DNA of 64,000 nucleotides. Origin: Anaeromyces robustus (lineage: Eukaryota; Neocallimastigomycota; Neocallimastigomycetes; Neocallimastigales; Neocallimastigaceae). The notes beneath the pieces were generated by a model that worked only from the letters and a program-made list of their open reading frames with translations, had not been told where the DNA came from and did not search any database. Below are positions 25,156-42,400 of the stretch, in pieces. The stretch's first letter is position 1; the number at the start of each line of letters is the position of its first letter. The DNA lies in the NCBI GenBank assembly GCA_002104895.1, contig MCFG01000141.1:62001-126000 (forward strand), read 5' to 3'. The position numbers and the translations under genes are program-made.

Positions 25156-26731
25156 CTAATCCACTTGCATCTCTTGTTTCTTTTGATGATCTATTTGTTT
25201 TTGTATTTCTTTTTCCTTATTTAACTTCTTTTGTTCTTCTTTTTCTTTTTGAGCATCTTTAGAATATATCTTAATTAATTTTATAAGTTTAATTGAATTC
25301 CAATCATCTTTCCAATTTCTATTATATAATATAAAATTTTATTAAAAAATATATATATATAAATTATTGATTAATATTATTATTTATTAAAATTAATAAT
25401 TAATTTTAAATATAATACATAATTTTGAATTTTAATTATATAATAAATTTTGGTTCATACCTTAAAGTCTTGACATTTTTAGCAATAGTTAAATCTGGAA
25501 CAACTGTTTAAAAAAATGTTAATAAATATATTAATAAAATTATGTCGATTTTTTAAACAAAAATAACTTTTATTTATAATTTATTATTATTTATTACAAA
25601 ATCCATGGTTAAATTCTTCTTGCTCTTTCTTTTTTAAACTATATTAAGTTAAATATAAATATATTTATATAAAAATATTATTAGAAATTATATATATATA
25701 TATATATTGACAATATATATTTTTTATATATTTATATTTATTCATATATAATTAATAAATTCTTACGCTTTTAATAAAGTTAATCTTGGTGGAGTTGGTC
25801 TTCCTTTTCTTAAAGTAGAATTAATATTTTCAATTTCTTCGTCATTACGGTCTATATATCTTTTTTATTTTTTTTTTTTTTTTGTTAATTAAAAATAATA
25901 AATTTTAATTTCATTTAATATTTTAAATTATATATAATATTATTAAATACCTTTGAACCACGTTTGTTAATTCTTCTTTAGTTAAATTAGCTCTTTCTTT
26001 TGGAATAGCTTCTCTAAACCATTGATATTTTTCAACTTTAATAATGAATATATAATGAATGTATAATGAATATATAATGAATGTATAATGAATATATAAT
26101 GAATGTATAATGAATATATAATGAATGTATAATGTATAATGAATATATAATGAATGTATAATGAATATATAATGAATGTATAATGAATATATAATGAATG
26201 TATAATGTATAATGAATATATAATGTATAATGAATGAATATATAATGAATATAATTTTATATATTCATAAAATATAATTCAGAAATTTGAAAAATGAACA
26301 TTGAAATATTTAAATTAATTTTTTTTTTTTTTTAAAAAAAAAAAAAGAAAAAATTATTACTTTCTAAATTATTTTCTGCCATTTTTGCATTTTTAGTTTT
26401 TGAATTTTTTTCTTCTCTTAGCATAGCACGTTGTACTTGATGTGCTTTTCTTGAATATGGATGAGCATTTTCGAAACCTTTTACAGATTTAACAGTTAAT
26501 TTTTTTGGCTTTTTAAGAAATCATAAAATCAAATTTTAAATATATTTTCATAATATTAATATAAAAGTATAAAAGGCAAAAGTAAATAATAATAATCAAA
26601 AAAGTATGAAATATATTAATTATATCAATTTAAAAATCATTAAAATTAAATTTGAAATTTGAAATTTGAAATGTCATTTTTTATTAAATTGTGAAATTTC
26701 ATTAATAAAATATTGATAAAAAACTCACCAT
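25156..26731 (-). CDS. TMA16: Translation machinery-associated protein 16 (TMA16), 191 aa
   Basis: Seven coding exons on the minus strand: 26731-26729, 26508-26361, 26035-25951, 25859-25767, 25638-25598, 25503-25461, 25318-25156 (576 nt, 191 aa, all phases fit). The protein starts MPKKLTVKSVKGF, followed by the family signature AHPYSRKAHQVQR, then KYQWFREAI, RPTPPRLTLLKA, FVPDLTIAKNVKTLRNWKDDW, and ends in a Lys/Glu/Gln-rich helix. TMA16 is a late nuclear 60S ribosome-assembly factor; human TMA16 is 203 aa, so this copy is full length. The first coding exon is just ATG followed by GTGAGT. The 325-nt third intron is largely a minisatellite. It is divergent from the orphan membrane-protein gene, with 738 bp between starts. 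Confidence 0.92.
26041..26252. repeat. Minisatellite (TATAATGAA-TGTATAATGAA units)
   Basis: Tandem units alternate ATATAATGAA and TGTATAATGAA, with a higher-order period of about 22 bp and local TATAATGTATAATG variants. It occupies most of the TMA16 intron between exons 2 and 3. The spacing is too short and regular for a CRISPR array. Confidence 0.93.
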
Positions 26732-27156
26732 TTATTCAAATTATCGTATATATTATGATTAATGTGATAAATAATAATAAAAAATGAATTTTTCAATAAT
26801 AAATTAAATTAAATTTCTTTACAAATGTAATTTAAAAATTATTAGTTTTTATTATTTTTAAATTACAAAAAAAAAAAAGATATATTTAATAAAAATGATT
26901 GGTTAATATTAATTTAAATTAATAAATAATTAATATTATATAATATATATAATATTAATTTAATTAAATAAATAATTAATTAATATTTAAATAAATTGTT
27001 ATTAAAATTTGATGAATAATAAAATTAAAAATATCTGAAAGAGGACTTTATTTTTTTTAATTTTTTAATCATGTAATTTAGTAATACTTATTCAAAATTA
27101 AACTAATAAAAAAAAATTATAATTATATCTAATATATATTATTTAATATAATTTAA

Positions 27157-27215
<59 letters not shown>

Positions 27216-27469
27216 ACAAATAAATAAATATATATATATTTTTTTATATTAATATATTTGTTTTATTATAAAAAAAATAAATTTTTTCTACAAAAGAAAT
27301 AATAATAAATAATAATATTGTATTATTTAAGTCATTTAAATGAAATAAAAAAGAAAAAAGCAAATAAAAAGAATATTGAATAATAAGAAAATAATAATAT
27401 AAAAAAATAATAAAAAAATAATAATCAATCATAAAGTAAAAAAATAATATCAATTATTATCATTTCATA
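26732..27469. promoter_or_regulatory. Divergent intergenic region (presumed bidirectional promoter)
   Basis: This is the only sequence between the TMA16 start (-) and the orphan membrane-protein start (+), so it should contain both promoters. It holds poly-A/AT tracts and an (AAAT)n array at 27155-27229. No specific factor site can be named. Confidence 0.5.
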
Positions 27470-30175
<2,706 letters not shown>

Positions 30176-30411
30176 AAAAATAATTAAAATAAAATATATA
30201 TATATATGTAATTAAAATTAAAAATATATATAATTATAAATAAATTAAAAAAGTAAATAATAAAAAATAAAAAATAAAAAAAATAAAATAATTAAATGAA
30301 AATAAATAATTCATATATGTGATTAACTAATATGTATAAGAAAAATAAACAAGCAAACAACCAAGCAAACAAACAAAAAAATAATAATAAAAATAAAAAT
30401 AAAATAATAAT

Positions 30412-30492
<81 letters not shown>

Positions 30493-30850
30493 TTAATTAG
30501 TATCATTGTTATTATTATTTTTTCATATATTTAATTGATTTTTTTTATTTGATTTTATTTTATTTTATTTTATTTTATTTTATTTTATTTTATTTTATTT
30601 TAGTTTATTTTTTTATATTATATTATTTTATTTTTAATGTAAATATAATTATAATATAATATTAGTATTAGTAATAATTAAAATCTTTATTATATATTAA
30701 TATTATATATATAGTATTATTCTTTTTTTTTTTTTAACTTTTTTTTTTTTTTTTTTTTTTTTTCTTTTCTGTTATTTTTATTTATGTTATTATCATTTGT
30801 AATATTATTTTTTAACTCTTAATTACAAAAATATATATTCATATTATTTT
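30176..30850. other. Spacer between convergent genes with AAT and TTTTA arrays
   Basis: No gene seen. It contains (AAT)n at about 30413-30491, (TTTTA)n at about 30545-30602 and two poly-T runs (30722-30765). It must hold the 3' ends of the orphan membrane-protein gene and of EMC7. Confidence 0.8.
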
Positions 30851-32511
30851 TTATTTTCTCTTATTTACTTTAGAACCACCCATTTGAGTTTCAGCTAAGA
30901 AACTAGAGAACATTTGTGATAAGTCACCATTAGAAGCCTTATTCATAAAGTCTTGTACATTACTTTGATTCTTCTTTACTTCCTTTAATTCTTCTTCATC
31001 TAAACCACTAACCATTTTTGGTAAAACGAACATGATTCCAATAGAACCAAGCATAAGTAAAACTAATGGATTCTTTAAAAATGATAGTACATCAATAGAA
31101 GCCCTTGTCTATTAATTAATTATTGTTTATTATTTATTAATTTTTTTATAAATATATGTAAAAAAAAATTATTTAATTCTTTATTTATATAGTTGTAAAA
31201 TTATATATATATATATATATATATTCAAAATATTTACATTAAAATAATCCTTCTTTTGAACAGCTTGAAGTTCCAATGGATAATTACATTGGTTTTCTTT
31301 AATAAAGCTTGGTGATACTTCAATATCCATAGCTTCCTTAGCAGCAACTACATTATTACTTTCATCGACAACTATCCAAAACTATATATATAAATAATTA
31401 ATAAATTAATATATCATTTTACTAATTATTCTCTTTTTTAAATATTTATATATTTATTATAATAAATATATTAAACTTATTAAAAATATTATTTATTCAT
31501 ATTGATTATTATAATTACCTTTCCAAAAACATAATTCTTAGTATTAACTTGAAGAATATAAACTCCTGGTTTAACATTTTTACTATTTATATTTGAAAGA
31601 AGAAGACATTTTTAATGGAAAATTGAAATGAAAATTGAAAAATTGAAATGAAAATTATTATATAATTGACATAATAATTATATTATTATTATATTATTAT
31701 TATATTATTTTAAATGATAATATTATTAAAAAATTATAAAAATTAGTAAATCTGTATATTTCATTTTAATTAATTATTTTTTTTTTAATTTTATTTAAAA
31801 ATTTAACGATCATAATATTAAGAAATTACACTTCAAAACTATTGTCATGTTTTAAATAGGCAACATATTCTCCACCATTTAAAATAATTTCAGTGTTAGA
31901 AGATAAATCCTTGACATCTTTTATTATTATGATTATTGATTATCATACAATAAAAAAAAAAGTATAAAAATTTTAAAGATTATGTAATTTATATTTATTA
32001 TTTATTCAACCAAGATTAAAAATCAAATATAAATGTAAAAATAAAAAGATAAATAAATAAATTAAAATATTATTAGTTATTATTTTTTTTAATCATATAA
32101 CTTTAAATGATTATTATTTATAATGTATAATAAATTTTTTATTAAAATTATCAATAAAGACTTTTTTACCTGGTAAAATAGTATTTGGATAAACTCTTCC
32201 AACAATAGAAACTGAAAGACATGAACTATTATATATATGTATATATAAATAATAAATTATTAAATGAAAAAATCCAATAATATTTATAATATTATTATAA
32301 ATAAATCAAATTTTGAAATAATATTTTTCAAATAATTAAATAAATTGTATTGTTAACTATATTTTTGAATTATTTTTAATTTATTATATCATGTAATCAG
32401 TATATATTAATAATTAAAAAAATAAATAAAAAATAAATAAAATTAAAAAAATAAATATTACATTATGTTAAATATGAGTATTAAGAGAACGGAAGAAAAT
32501 ATAAATTTCAT
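30851..32511 (-). CDS. EMC7: ER membrane protein complex subunit 7 (EMC7), 219 aa
   Basis: Six exons on the minus strand: 32511-32462, 32225-32170, 31917-31830, 31582-31519, 31381-31238, 31108-30851 (660 nt, frame closed). Exon 1 encodes a signal peptide (MKFIFSSVLLILIFNIISC). The lumenal beta-sandwich follows, with VSIVGRVYPN, EIILNGGEYVAYLKHDNSFEV, NVKPGVYILQVNTKNYVFG and a YPLELQAV segment. A single membrane helix lies at about 142-166 (FLKNPLVLLMLGSIGIMFVLPKMV), then a cytosolic tail (LDEEELKEV..MFSSFLAE) ending in a basic KVNKRK. EMC inserts tail-anchored and multi-pass proteins into the ER membrane; EMC7 is a peripheral lumenal subunit anchored by one helix. The layout and length match the family. 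Confidence 0.92.
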
Positions 32512-32985
32512 TTTGTTATTATATTTTGATTACTTATATGATTATATGATTAAAATTCTATTCTATTCTATATTATATTTTTATTATTTTCTACTTTTTT
32601 TTTTTGTAGAATTCAATTTATTTTTACTTATTTTCTTTTATTTTTTTTTTTTTTTTTTTTATTTTTTATATTCTTTCTAATTTTACTTTTAATTATATAT
32701 TCTTTAGAAAAAAATTTCTTTTATTTTTTTTTTTTTTTTTTTTATTTTTTATATTCTTTCTAATTTTACTTTTAATTATATATTCTTTAGAAAAAAAAAA
32801 GTGAAAAAAGTTAACAGATATAACTTTTATATCATTTATTAAATAATTTTTTTTTGATTTATTAAATAATATATTATTGCAATATAAATATAATATAGTA
32901 CAATATATTATTTTTATGAAATTCTTATATATTTTTTTTACTTATTTTTTTAATTAATCAATTATATATATATATATATATATAT

Positions 32986-33064
<79 letters not shown>

Positions 33065-33475
33065 TTAACGTTATATATAAAATTTATTTTTATATTAATG
33101 TAATAATTGATATGTCAATTACTAAACAAAAATATAATTATTGTAAATATAATAATATTATTTCATATTAATATTATATTTATAACAATAATAAATATCT
33201 TTATATAACGAAAAAAAAAAAAAAATTAAAAATCATTTATTTAAACCAAATACTTTTATACTAGGAAAGTAATTTTATTCTTTTATTAATATTTGCAGTT
33301 TTTTATATTTTTATTATATTCTATTTTTTTATTAATTAATATTTAGCACTTAATCTCATTTAAAATATTAAATACTTAAAATAGATATATTAATTAAATA
33401 TATTATAAATTCTTTTTGTTTTTATTATAATTTGATTGTTGTTCTTATTGTATTTATTCTTTGTATTATCATTCA

Positions 33476-33517
<42 letters not shown>

Positions 33518-33527
33518 TATTTATTTG

Positions 33528-33594
<67 letters not shown>

Positions 33595-33621
33595 GTTATA
33601 TAAGATGTAGTTATTGATTTA

Positions 33622-33673
<52 letters not shown>

Positions 33674-33704
33674 TTATCTAATTATTTAATTATTTCAAAT
33701 CATT
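32512..33704. other. Intergenic region with tandem duplication and TTTA/TTA arrays
   Basis: No gene seen. An 83-bp-period duplication (about 32640-32800) lies directly upstream of EMC7. (TTTA)n lies at 32987-33065, (TTA)n at 33480-33595 and a long poly-T at about 33630-33668. Confidence 0.8.
32640..32800. repeat. Tandem duplication, 83-bp period, upstream of EMC7
   Basis: The segment poly-T, ATTTTTTATATTCTTTC, TAATTTTACTTTTAATTATA, TATTCTTTAGAAAAAAA occurs at 32661 and again at 32744 with near identity. It sits about 130-290 bp upstream of the EMC7 start codon, so it may lie in the promoter or 5' UTR. Confidence 0.88.
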
Positions 33705-34732
33705 TCATAAATTTTCTCTAGTAGCAAGAGCCCATCCACTAATAAGTCTATAGGCAACAGCATCACTATTTAAAAAAATTTTTTTTATTATTATTATTTT
33801 TAATAATTTGATATGTAAATAATATAATTAGTAATTGTTACATATTAAGCATATAATTATATATATATGTGTGTGTTTATTAACATTAAAATTATAAAAA
33901 ATCTAAAAATTAATATATATATAAATATATAAACTAAAAAATAAAAAAAAAAAAAACATACGCTTGAGGTAATCTTAAATTGCATGGTATACTTTCATCA
34001 ATATTAGAAGTACGTGGATCTTTACCATCAGATTCAGCCATAGCATCAAGTACTTCTTGTCTAGTAAACCATCTATAGTCTATTATAATGTTTCAATATA
34101 AATATAAAAATTTTATTTATGAAAAATGAATGTGTTAACAAACTATTTAAATATTTAAATTATTATATTTTTCTGTCTTTTGTCTATTCTTTAATTCATT
34201 TTCCTAATTTATTAAATTTTTTTTAAAAAAAAAAATATAAAAGAATTCTACCTTCTAATTCTTCAGCGTCTTCAGCTTCACCTGTAGTATCCTTGGCAAT
34301 AGCATAACAAGCAAACATTAATGAATTTGGGAATGGCCATGGTTGTGAAGAATGGAAATTAACATCTTCAACAATAACACCAGTTTCTTCTAAAGCTTCT
34401 CTTTTAACAGCCATCTAAAAATATTATAAATATATATATATATATATAAATTATTATATATGTATAAATAAATATAAAAAATATAAATTTAATTCAAAAC
34501 TGTCAATATATCATAATAAAATAAATAAATAAATAAATAAATTATTATTAAATGTATAAAATTATAAGCTTTATGTAAAACCTACTTCAAGAGATTCAGC
34601 TGGTTCGATAAATCCAGCTATTTATTGTTGGTTTATAATTTTAGTTGATATTATTAATTGGCATTTAGAATCAAGAAATACATATATATTTATATTATAA
34701 GTTTCAAACAATTAATTTATATTTGAGATAAT

Positions 34733-34778
<46 letters not shown>

Positions 34779-35048
34779 TGAATATGAATATGAATATGAA
34801 TATGAATAATTATAATTTATCATACCAATACAAGAATACATATTCTTTGTCCAATTTTTGTGACGACCAAGTAAAATTTTTTTACCATCCTTAGCAATAA
34901 TAAGAACAATAATTACTGGGTCAGTTCTATTTTTGTTATATATAAAAAAAATACACACATACACAAAATATATTTATATTTTTTAAATAATAAAAAAAAT
35001 ATTATTAAATTACTATTATAAATAATTCTTATTTTAAAATTTGAAATA

Positions 35049-35087
<39 letters not shown>

Positions 35088-36032
35088 ATTATAATTCAAG
35101 AAAATATTATTCTTAATAAATATTATCATTGTCAAAAATCAAACCTTGGATAGGAATAATTATTTAAATGTTTATTAGAATAACATTCACTATCAGGACA
35201 AACATGTTTATGGCCACTATCAACAATTTCTATATAGACATAGTTTATAAATTGTTAATCTTTAATTATAAATGAAATTAAATCGATATGTTAAAAAAAA
35301 ATTATATATATTTTTAAACTTAATTAACTTAATTATACTTATTATTATAATTACTCATTTTTTTTCCACAAGCAGGACAATAAGTATTACGAATATTCCA
35401 ATCAGCCATAGCTCTACCTTGAGCTACAATAGCAGCATCAGTTGGAGTAAGAGCAAAAGTATGTGGACGCATTGGAAGGAATTCATATTTATTTTCACTA
35501 ATAACTATATTTAATATATTTTATATAATTTATTATTCATTAAATAATATATATATATATATATTAATATTTAAACTTTTATAAATACATTTATATAAAA
35601 ATAATTTAATAGAAAAAAAAAAAAAGATATTTTCATATATTTTTTTAATACAAATTAAACTTATATTTATATTAATATAATATTTATATATTTACTTTTT
35701 TCAAGAGTAGGTTCATGTTCATTAATATGTTGAGTGACATCGATAGCAAAATAACTAATGTTAGTTTCTTCATCTAAACCTAAAAAAATAGGAACAGTTC
35801 TTTTCTCTTCAGAAAAGCACTGGTTAATTTGACTATAATTAAAGAAAGCAACTTCATTATTTTTATCTAAAACTTTTAATAATGGATTTAAATCTTTAAA
35901 TAAAATGTATCTTGTAGTTGGATTTTGAATTAAATTGTTAATATATTCGGTATCACCACGTTTTGCACTGTGACGATTTAAATAATTTTCAGAAAAGAAA
36001 TTTGGCTTTGGCTTTGGAAATCTGAAGACCAT
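33705..36032 (-). CDS. NPY1: NADH / NAD-capped RNA pyrophosphatase, Nudix family (NPY1/NUDT12-like), 348 aa
   Basis: Eight exons on the minus strand: 36032-35696, 35504-35355, 35229-35145, 34926-34826, 34617-34586, 34414-34252, 34079-33962, 33765-33705 (1047 nt, phases close). It has an N-terminal NUDIX-like region, a four-cysteine zinc ribbon ([16 protein letters not shown], about 155-180) and a complete Nudix box [19 protein letters not shown] (about 226-248) split between two exons. The family-specific SQPWPFPNS motif downstream selects NAD(H). These enzymes cleave NADH to NMNH and AMP and remove NAD caps from RNA. All metal-binding glutamates of the box are present, so it should be active. 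The protein ends ENL, which resembles the PNL peroxisomal-type C-terminus reported for human NUDT12; targeting here is uncertain. Confidence 0.95.
34735..34812. repeat. (AAT)n followed by (ATATGA)n in a Nudix-gene intron
   Basis: A pure AAT run is followed by four to five ATATGA hexamers, within the intron between the exons encoding NMYSCI and the Nudix box. Confidence 0.92.
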
Positions 36033-36117
36033 ATTTTATTTTATTTTATTTTTTAATATTTATATTTACTTTTATTTATATTATTATATAATTTCGAAAA
36101 GAAAAAAACTTCTATTC

Positions 36118-36161
<44 letters not shown>

Positions 36162-37637
36162 TAAATTTCTTTATCGTTATTAAAGAAGAGGTTAAAGTAA
36201 AAAAAAAAAAAAAATTTTTTACTAGAAATATATTTAATATACTTTTTTAGATTTAAAAAAAAAAAAATTTGAAAAATTTTTATTAATCTGTGATATTATT
36301 ATATTATGCGATGTATATTGTAATATATAATGATTTAATTAAAATTTTAATTAATATATAGATCATTTCAAAATCATAATAACAATTAATAATAAAGTTT
36401 TTTCAGACTTTAGATTTAGATTTATAAAATATGTATAAAGAATATTATTATTTTTTAAAGATATTCTAAATGATAAAAACCGAAAAATTGTTATATTATA
36501 ACATTAATAATAATAATCATCTCCTAAATTAACAAACTAACAAAAAACAATATAAGCTAGTTTTTTTTTTTTTTTTTGATAATTATAAATAAATGTTAAT
36601 TTCTATTGAAGCTTATTAAATATAATTAATATTTAATAACATTTATATAATAATAAGAAGAAAACAAACAAAAACGAAAACAACAACAAATAAAAAAAAT
36701 ATGAAATACTTTTTATACATAATATTTTATGTATATAGTATAATATTATTCCTTTTACTTTTATATTTATATAAAATATGTTATTAATAAATATTTATTT
36801 ATTATCTTTTTTTTATTATTATTTCCCCCTTATTTTTTTTTTTTTTAAATATATATATATATATTATTGAATTTTATTTTATTTTATTTTATTTTATCTT
36901 ATATTTTATTCTATTTTTTTATTATATTTTATTTTATTTCATTTCATTTTATTTATTTCATTTTATTTTATTTTATTTTATTTTATTATATTATATTATA
37001 TTTTATTCTATTTTATTTTATTTTTTTCTTTCATAATATTATTTTTTCAGTATTCTATTTTTATAATTATATTTTATTTTATTTTATTTTATTTTATTTT
37101 TTTTTTTATATTTTTATCTCATTTTTTCTATATTTTATAATATTTTACATAATAAGAAAAAATAAAATAATTAGCATAATATATATTTTAAAAAAAATAA
37201 TAATAAATAAACAAAATGAAAAATAAAATAAAATAAAAACAAATATATATTTAATGGAAAAAAATATATAATTTATGATAATAAATAAAAAATAAATTAT
37301 TTTATTATATTATATATATAATGATTAAATGCTTTATATTACTAATAATATGCTTTATTTATTTTGTAAAAAAAAATAATAATGTATTAATGATTATTAA
37401 TATCATATTTAGATTTTTTTATCAAATTATATATAGTTATAGATGGTTATTTAATTACAATTTCAATTACTTTTAATTCATTTTAACTATTTATATTTCT
37501 AAATAAGTTTAATGAAATAAAAATATAAAGTTTTTTTTTTTTTTTTTGTATTATTTTTTTTATCAATTGATTATTGATCATCATTATTTAATTGATTCAA
37601 TATCTATTTTTTTTTCATTTTTCCATTTTTTTATTCC
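36033..37637. other. Intergenic region with TTTTA-type repeats
   Basis: No gene seen. It contains a (TTA)n run at about 36122-36159, poly-A and poly-T tracts and a degenerate (TTTTA)n domain at about 36870-37105. The long Phe/Ile/Tyr open frame across that domain is a repeat translation. Confidence 0.8.
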
Positions 37638-39003
37638 TTAACGCTTTCTATTTCCATTGTTACTACCAACTCTTCTAGAACCCATATTATTTGAATCATT
37701 ACTACCTCTACTACCACTAGAATAATTTCTATTATAATCTCCTCTACCACCACGGTTACTATATGATGAATTCATTCTTCCATTACCATGATTCTTATTG
37801 TTTCTCTTTCTTTCTTCAATATTAATCTTTGTATTCTTTACCATAAATTCACCATTTTGAACAGCTTTACGTGCTTGCTCAACTGTAGCAAATTCAACAA
37901 ATGCATAATTCTAAATAAAAATAATATATATTATAATAATTCATTTAAAACAAATTAAGATATGAATTAAAAATAATTTTATAATTAAAAAAAAAATTAA
38001 TAATTAACATAATTAATTAATTCTCTTTTATTTTAATATATATTTATTATATAATTTAAAATCTTTTATATATATATAAGAATTACCTTTTGACCATTAA
38101 TTTCAATATTCTTAATATCACCAAATTTATTTAATGCATTAGAAATTTCATCCTTACTAATTGTAAATGGTAATTTAAGGAAGACAGTATGAGAATCTTT
38201 ATCTTGATTATTATTACTACTACTATTATTATTATTTCTACTATCTTGTTGTTTTTGAGTAGGAGCTGCAGGCTGCTTAACAACAACTGTAGTCTTACTC
38301 CATGCCTTTGTACCATTAGTATTTGAAGATGCAATAGAAGAATAGGTCATTGGGCGACTAGGAGCTGGAGCAGTAGCTGGTTTAGTTTCAGCAGCAGCAG
38401 CAGCAACCTTAGCAACAGTTGGTTTTGGAGCTCCAGCTGGTGTTTCTTTAGCAGCAGCAGCAGCAGCAGCTGGGGCTGTAGCTTCCTTATTGGCAACTGG
38501 AGTAGGCTTTTGAGCTGGAACTGTATTATTGTTAGAAGCTGATTGCTTAGCATTGGTACTAGCAGTTTCAGACTTCTTTTCCTTAGCTGGTGTTGGTTTA
38601 GTTTCTTCAACTACTGGTTTAATTTCTTTATCTTCGGCCTTTTCTTGTTTAGCTGGTGATTCTTCAACTTTTGCTGGTTCTTTCTTAACTTCATCTTTTT
38701 CTTCTTCGGTTTGTTGTATTAATTCTTCACATTCATCATTAATTTCATCTTTTAAATGTCTAAAAATAGCATTTAAAACGTAAAAACCACCTGGTTGAAC
38801 AGCAAGAAAGAAAGTTTGAGCAAATTTGATAGCTTGGTCATCTCTATTTAACATTTCACCAAGAACTTGAACAATAATACCTCCATCATTTGATGGTTGA
38901 CTATCAACATTTGAAACAACAACCTTACAATCTTTGTAATCGATATCACTAATTCTTTTTTTAATTTCCTTTTTTTTAAATGATTTCAATTTAATAAGTA
39001 AAA

Positions 39004-39038
<35 letters not shown>

Positions 39039-39462
39039 TTTGTTTGTTTGTTTGTTTGTTTGTTTTGTTTTGTTTTGTTTTGATAAATGTTTAATTAAAA
39101 TAATTTATTTGTTATATAAAAAAAAAATCATAAATTTATAAATATTTTGATTATAAATAAATTTGTTTAATTTTTTTATAATTTTATATATAAAAATACA
39201 TTAAATTAATATATGATTATAATTATAAATTTTACAATCAATACTTATAATAATAATAATAATATTAGATAATGATAATTACTGCTTTTCCATGACAATA
39301 TGGAGTAGAATCACTTTCTAAACCATAACAAAAATAGGAATTATTACCATAGAATTTATATAATAAATCTGGATGATCATGCATAACAGTATAATATTCT
39401 TGTACGAATTCCCATCCAATACCAAAAGCTCTCTTTTCTTCACTTTCTTTTGGGGCACCCAT
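37638..39462 (-). CDS. NTF2-RRM-RGG RNA-binding protein (G3BP/Nxt3-like), 444 aa
   Basis: Three exons on the minus strand: 39462-39283, 38968-38087, 37910-37638 (1335 nt). The NTF2-like domain covers residues 1 to about 125 (IGWEFVQEYYTVMHDHPDLLYKFY; IIVQVLGEM; AQTFFLAVQPGGFYVLNAIFRH). A long disordered Lys/Glu/Pro/Ala region (about 130-320) contains an Ala run. One RRM lies at about 322-395 (RNP2 VFLKLP, RNP1 NYAFVEF) with its exon break in the middle. The C-terminal 45 residues are Arg/Gly/Asn/Ser-rich (RGGRGDYNRNY). This is the G3BP/Rasputin/S. pombe Nxt3 architecture: stress-granule scaffolds and cofactors of the Ubp3/USP10 deubiquitinase. Codon use is more GC-tolerant than in its neighbours, consistent with good expression. 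Intron 1 holds a (TTTG)n(TTTTG)n tract. Confidence 0.92.
39010..39082. repeat. Poly-T, (TTTG)n and (TTTTG)n tract in an intron
   Basis: Poly-T is followed by six TTTG and four TTTTG units in intron 1 of the NTF2-RRM gene. On the coding strand this is a C/A-rich (CAAA)n(CAAAA)n followed by poly-A just upstream of the exon 2 acceptor. Confidence 0.9.
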
Positions 39463-41700
<2,238 letters not shown>

Positions 41701-41823
41701 AGAAGGAAGTTAAACTTCTAACCTCTCTTATTCAACGAATGGAATACCATTCGAATCCGTGTGGAAATAAATTCAATGTGCTTATCTTTTTGACGTCGAC
41801 TCTTATGAAGTCACCTGGAATGT

Positions 41824-41900
41824 TTTTCTTATTGTTATTATACCAATTGAAGAGAATCCAAAAAGATATATTTACAATTGGTATAATAACAATAAGAAAA
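41824..41900. repeat. Inverted repeat: 26-bp perfect arms, 25-nt loop
   Basis: The left arm 41824-41849 (contains TTATTGTTATTATACCAATT) is the exact reverse complement of the right arm 41875-41900. It lies inside the decayed relic. Confidence 0.9.
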
Positions 41901-42120
41901 TGCGATAGACTCAACAATAATCGGCACAGGAGAATTTGATGAACGTTTGAAAAGTAGTTCATGTTACTGTCTCCAATTCCATATCAATATTCATTTTTTC
42001 AAATGTATAACGCCAATCAAGAAAAGCGTTAAGCATCAAGTAATATATATTATCATCATAATTTTCGTCTGAGTACATAGAAATACCTAATGATTTATTT
42101 ACAATAGTTAGCTACACTGA

Positions 42121-42166
42121 TAACTTATTCTTATGAAGTTTGCCTTAACTTCATAAGAATAAGTTA
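42121..42166. repeat. Hairpin: 20-bp perfect inverted repeat, 6-nt loop
   Basis: TAACTTATTCTTATGAAGTT at 42121-42140 pairs perfectly with 42147-42166; the loop is TGCCTT. It is the second foldback in the same relic region, with unrelated sequence. Confidence 0.9.
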
Positions 42167-42400
42167 CTAAGTTAAGAATTATATTTCTATCTTGTTTAAA
42201 GACTTTAAAATTGAAAATTCAATGAGAAAAAACTTTGCATTTTTTTCACCACAGCAATTGCATCATGTAGGAAAGTTTTCAAGTGTTGATTTACCTTTAA
42301 GTAAAATCTTGTAATTAAATTGAAAATCAACTACTACGTATCCTCATAATTCAGAAAAAAATATAATAAATTTCTAAAATTTACAATAATTTTGATATAA

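Noticed and set aside
26041-26252. CRISPR-like regular repeats
   Set aside because: The units are contiguous and about 10-22 bp, with no unique spacers, inside a eukaryotic intron.
41735-41775. tRNA-like T-loop motif TTCGAATCC
   Set aside because: The five bases on either side do not pair, and no acceptor, D or anticodon arms can be drawn.
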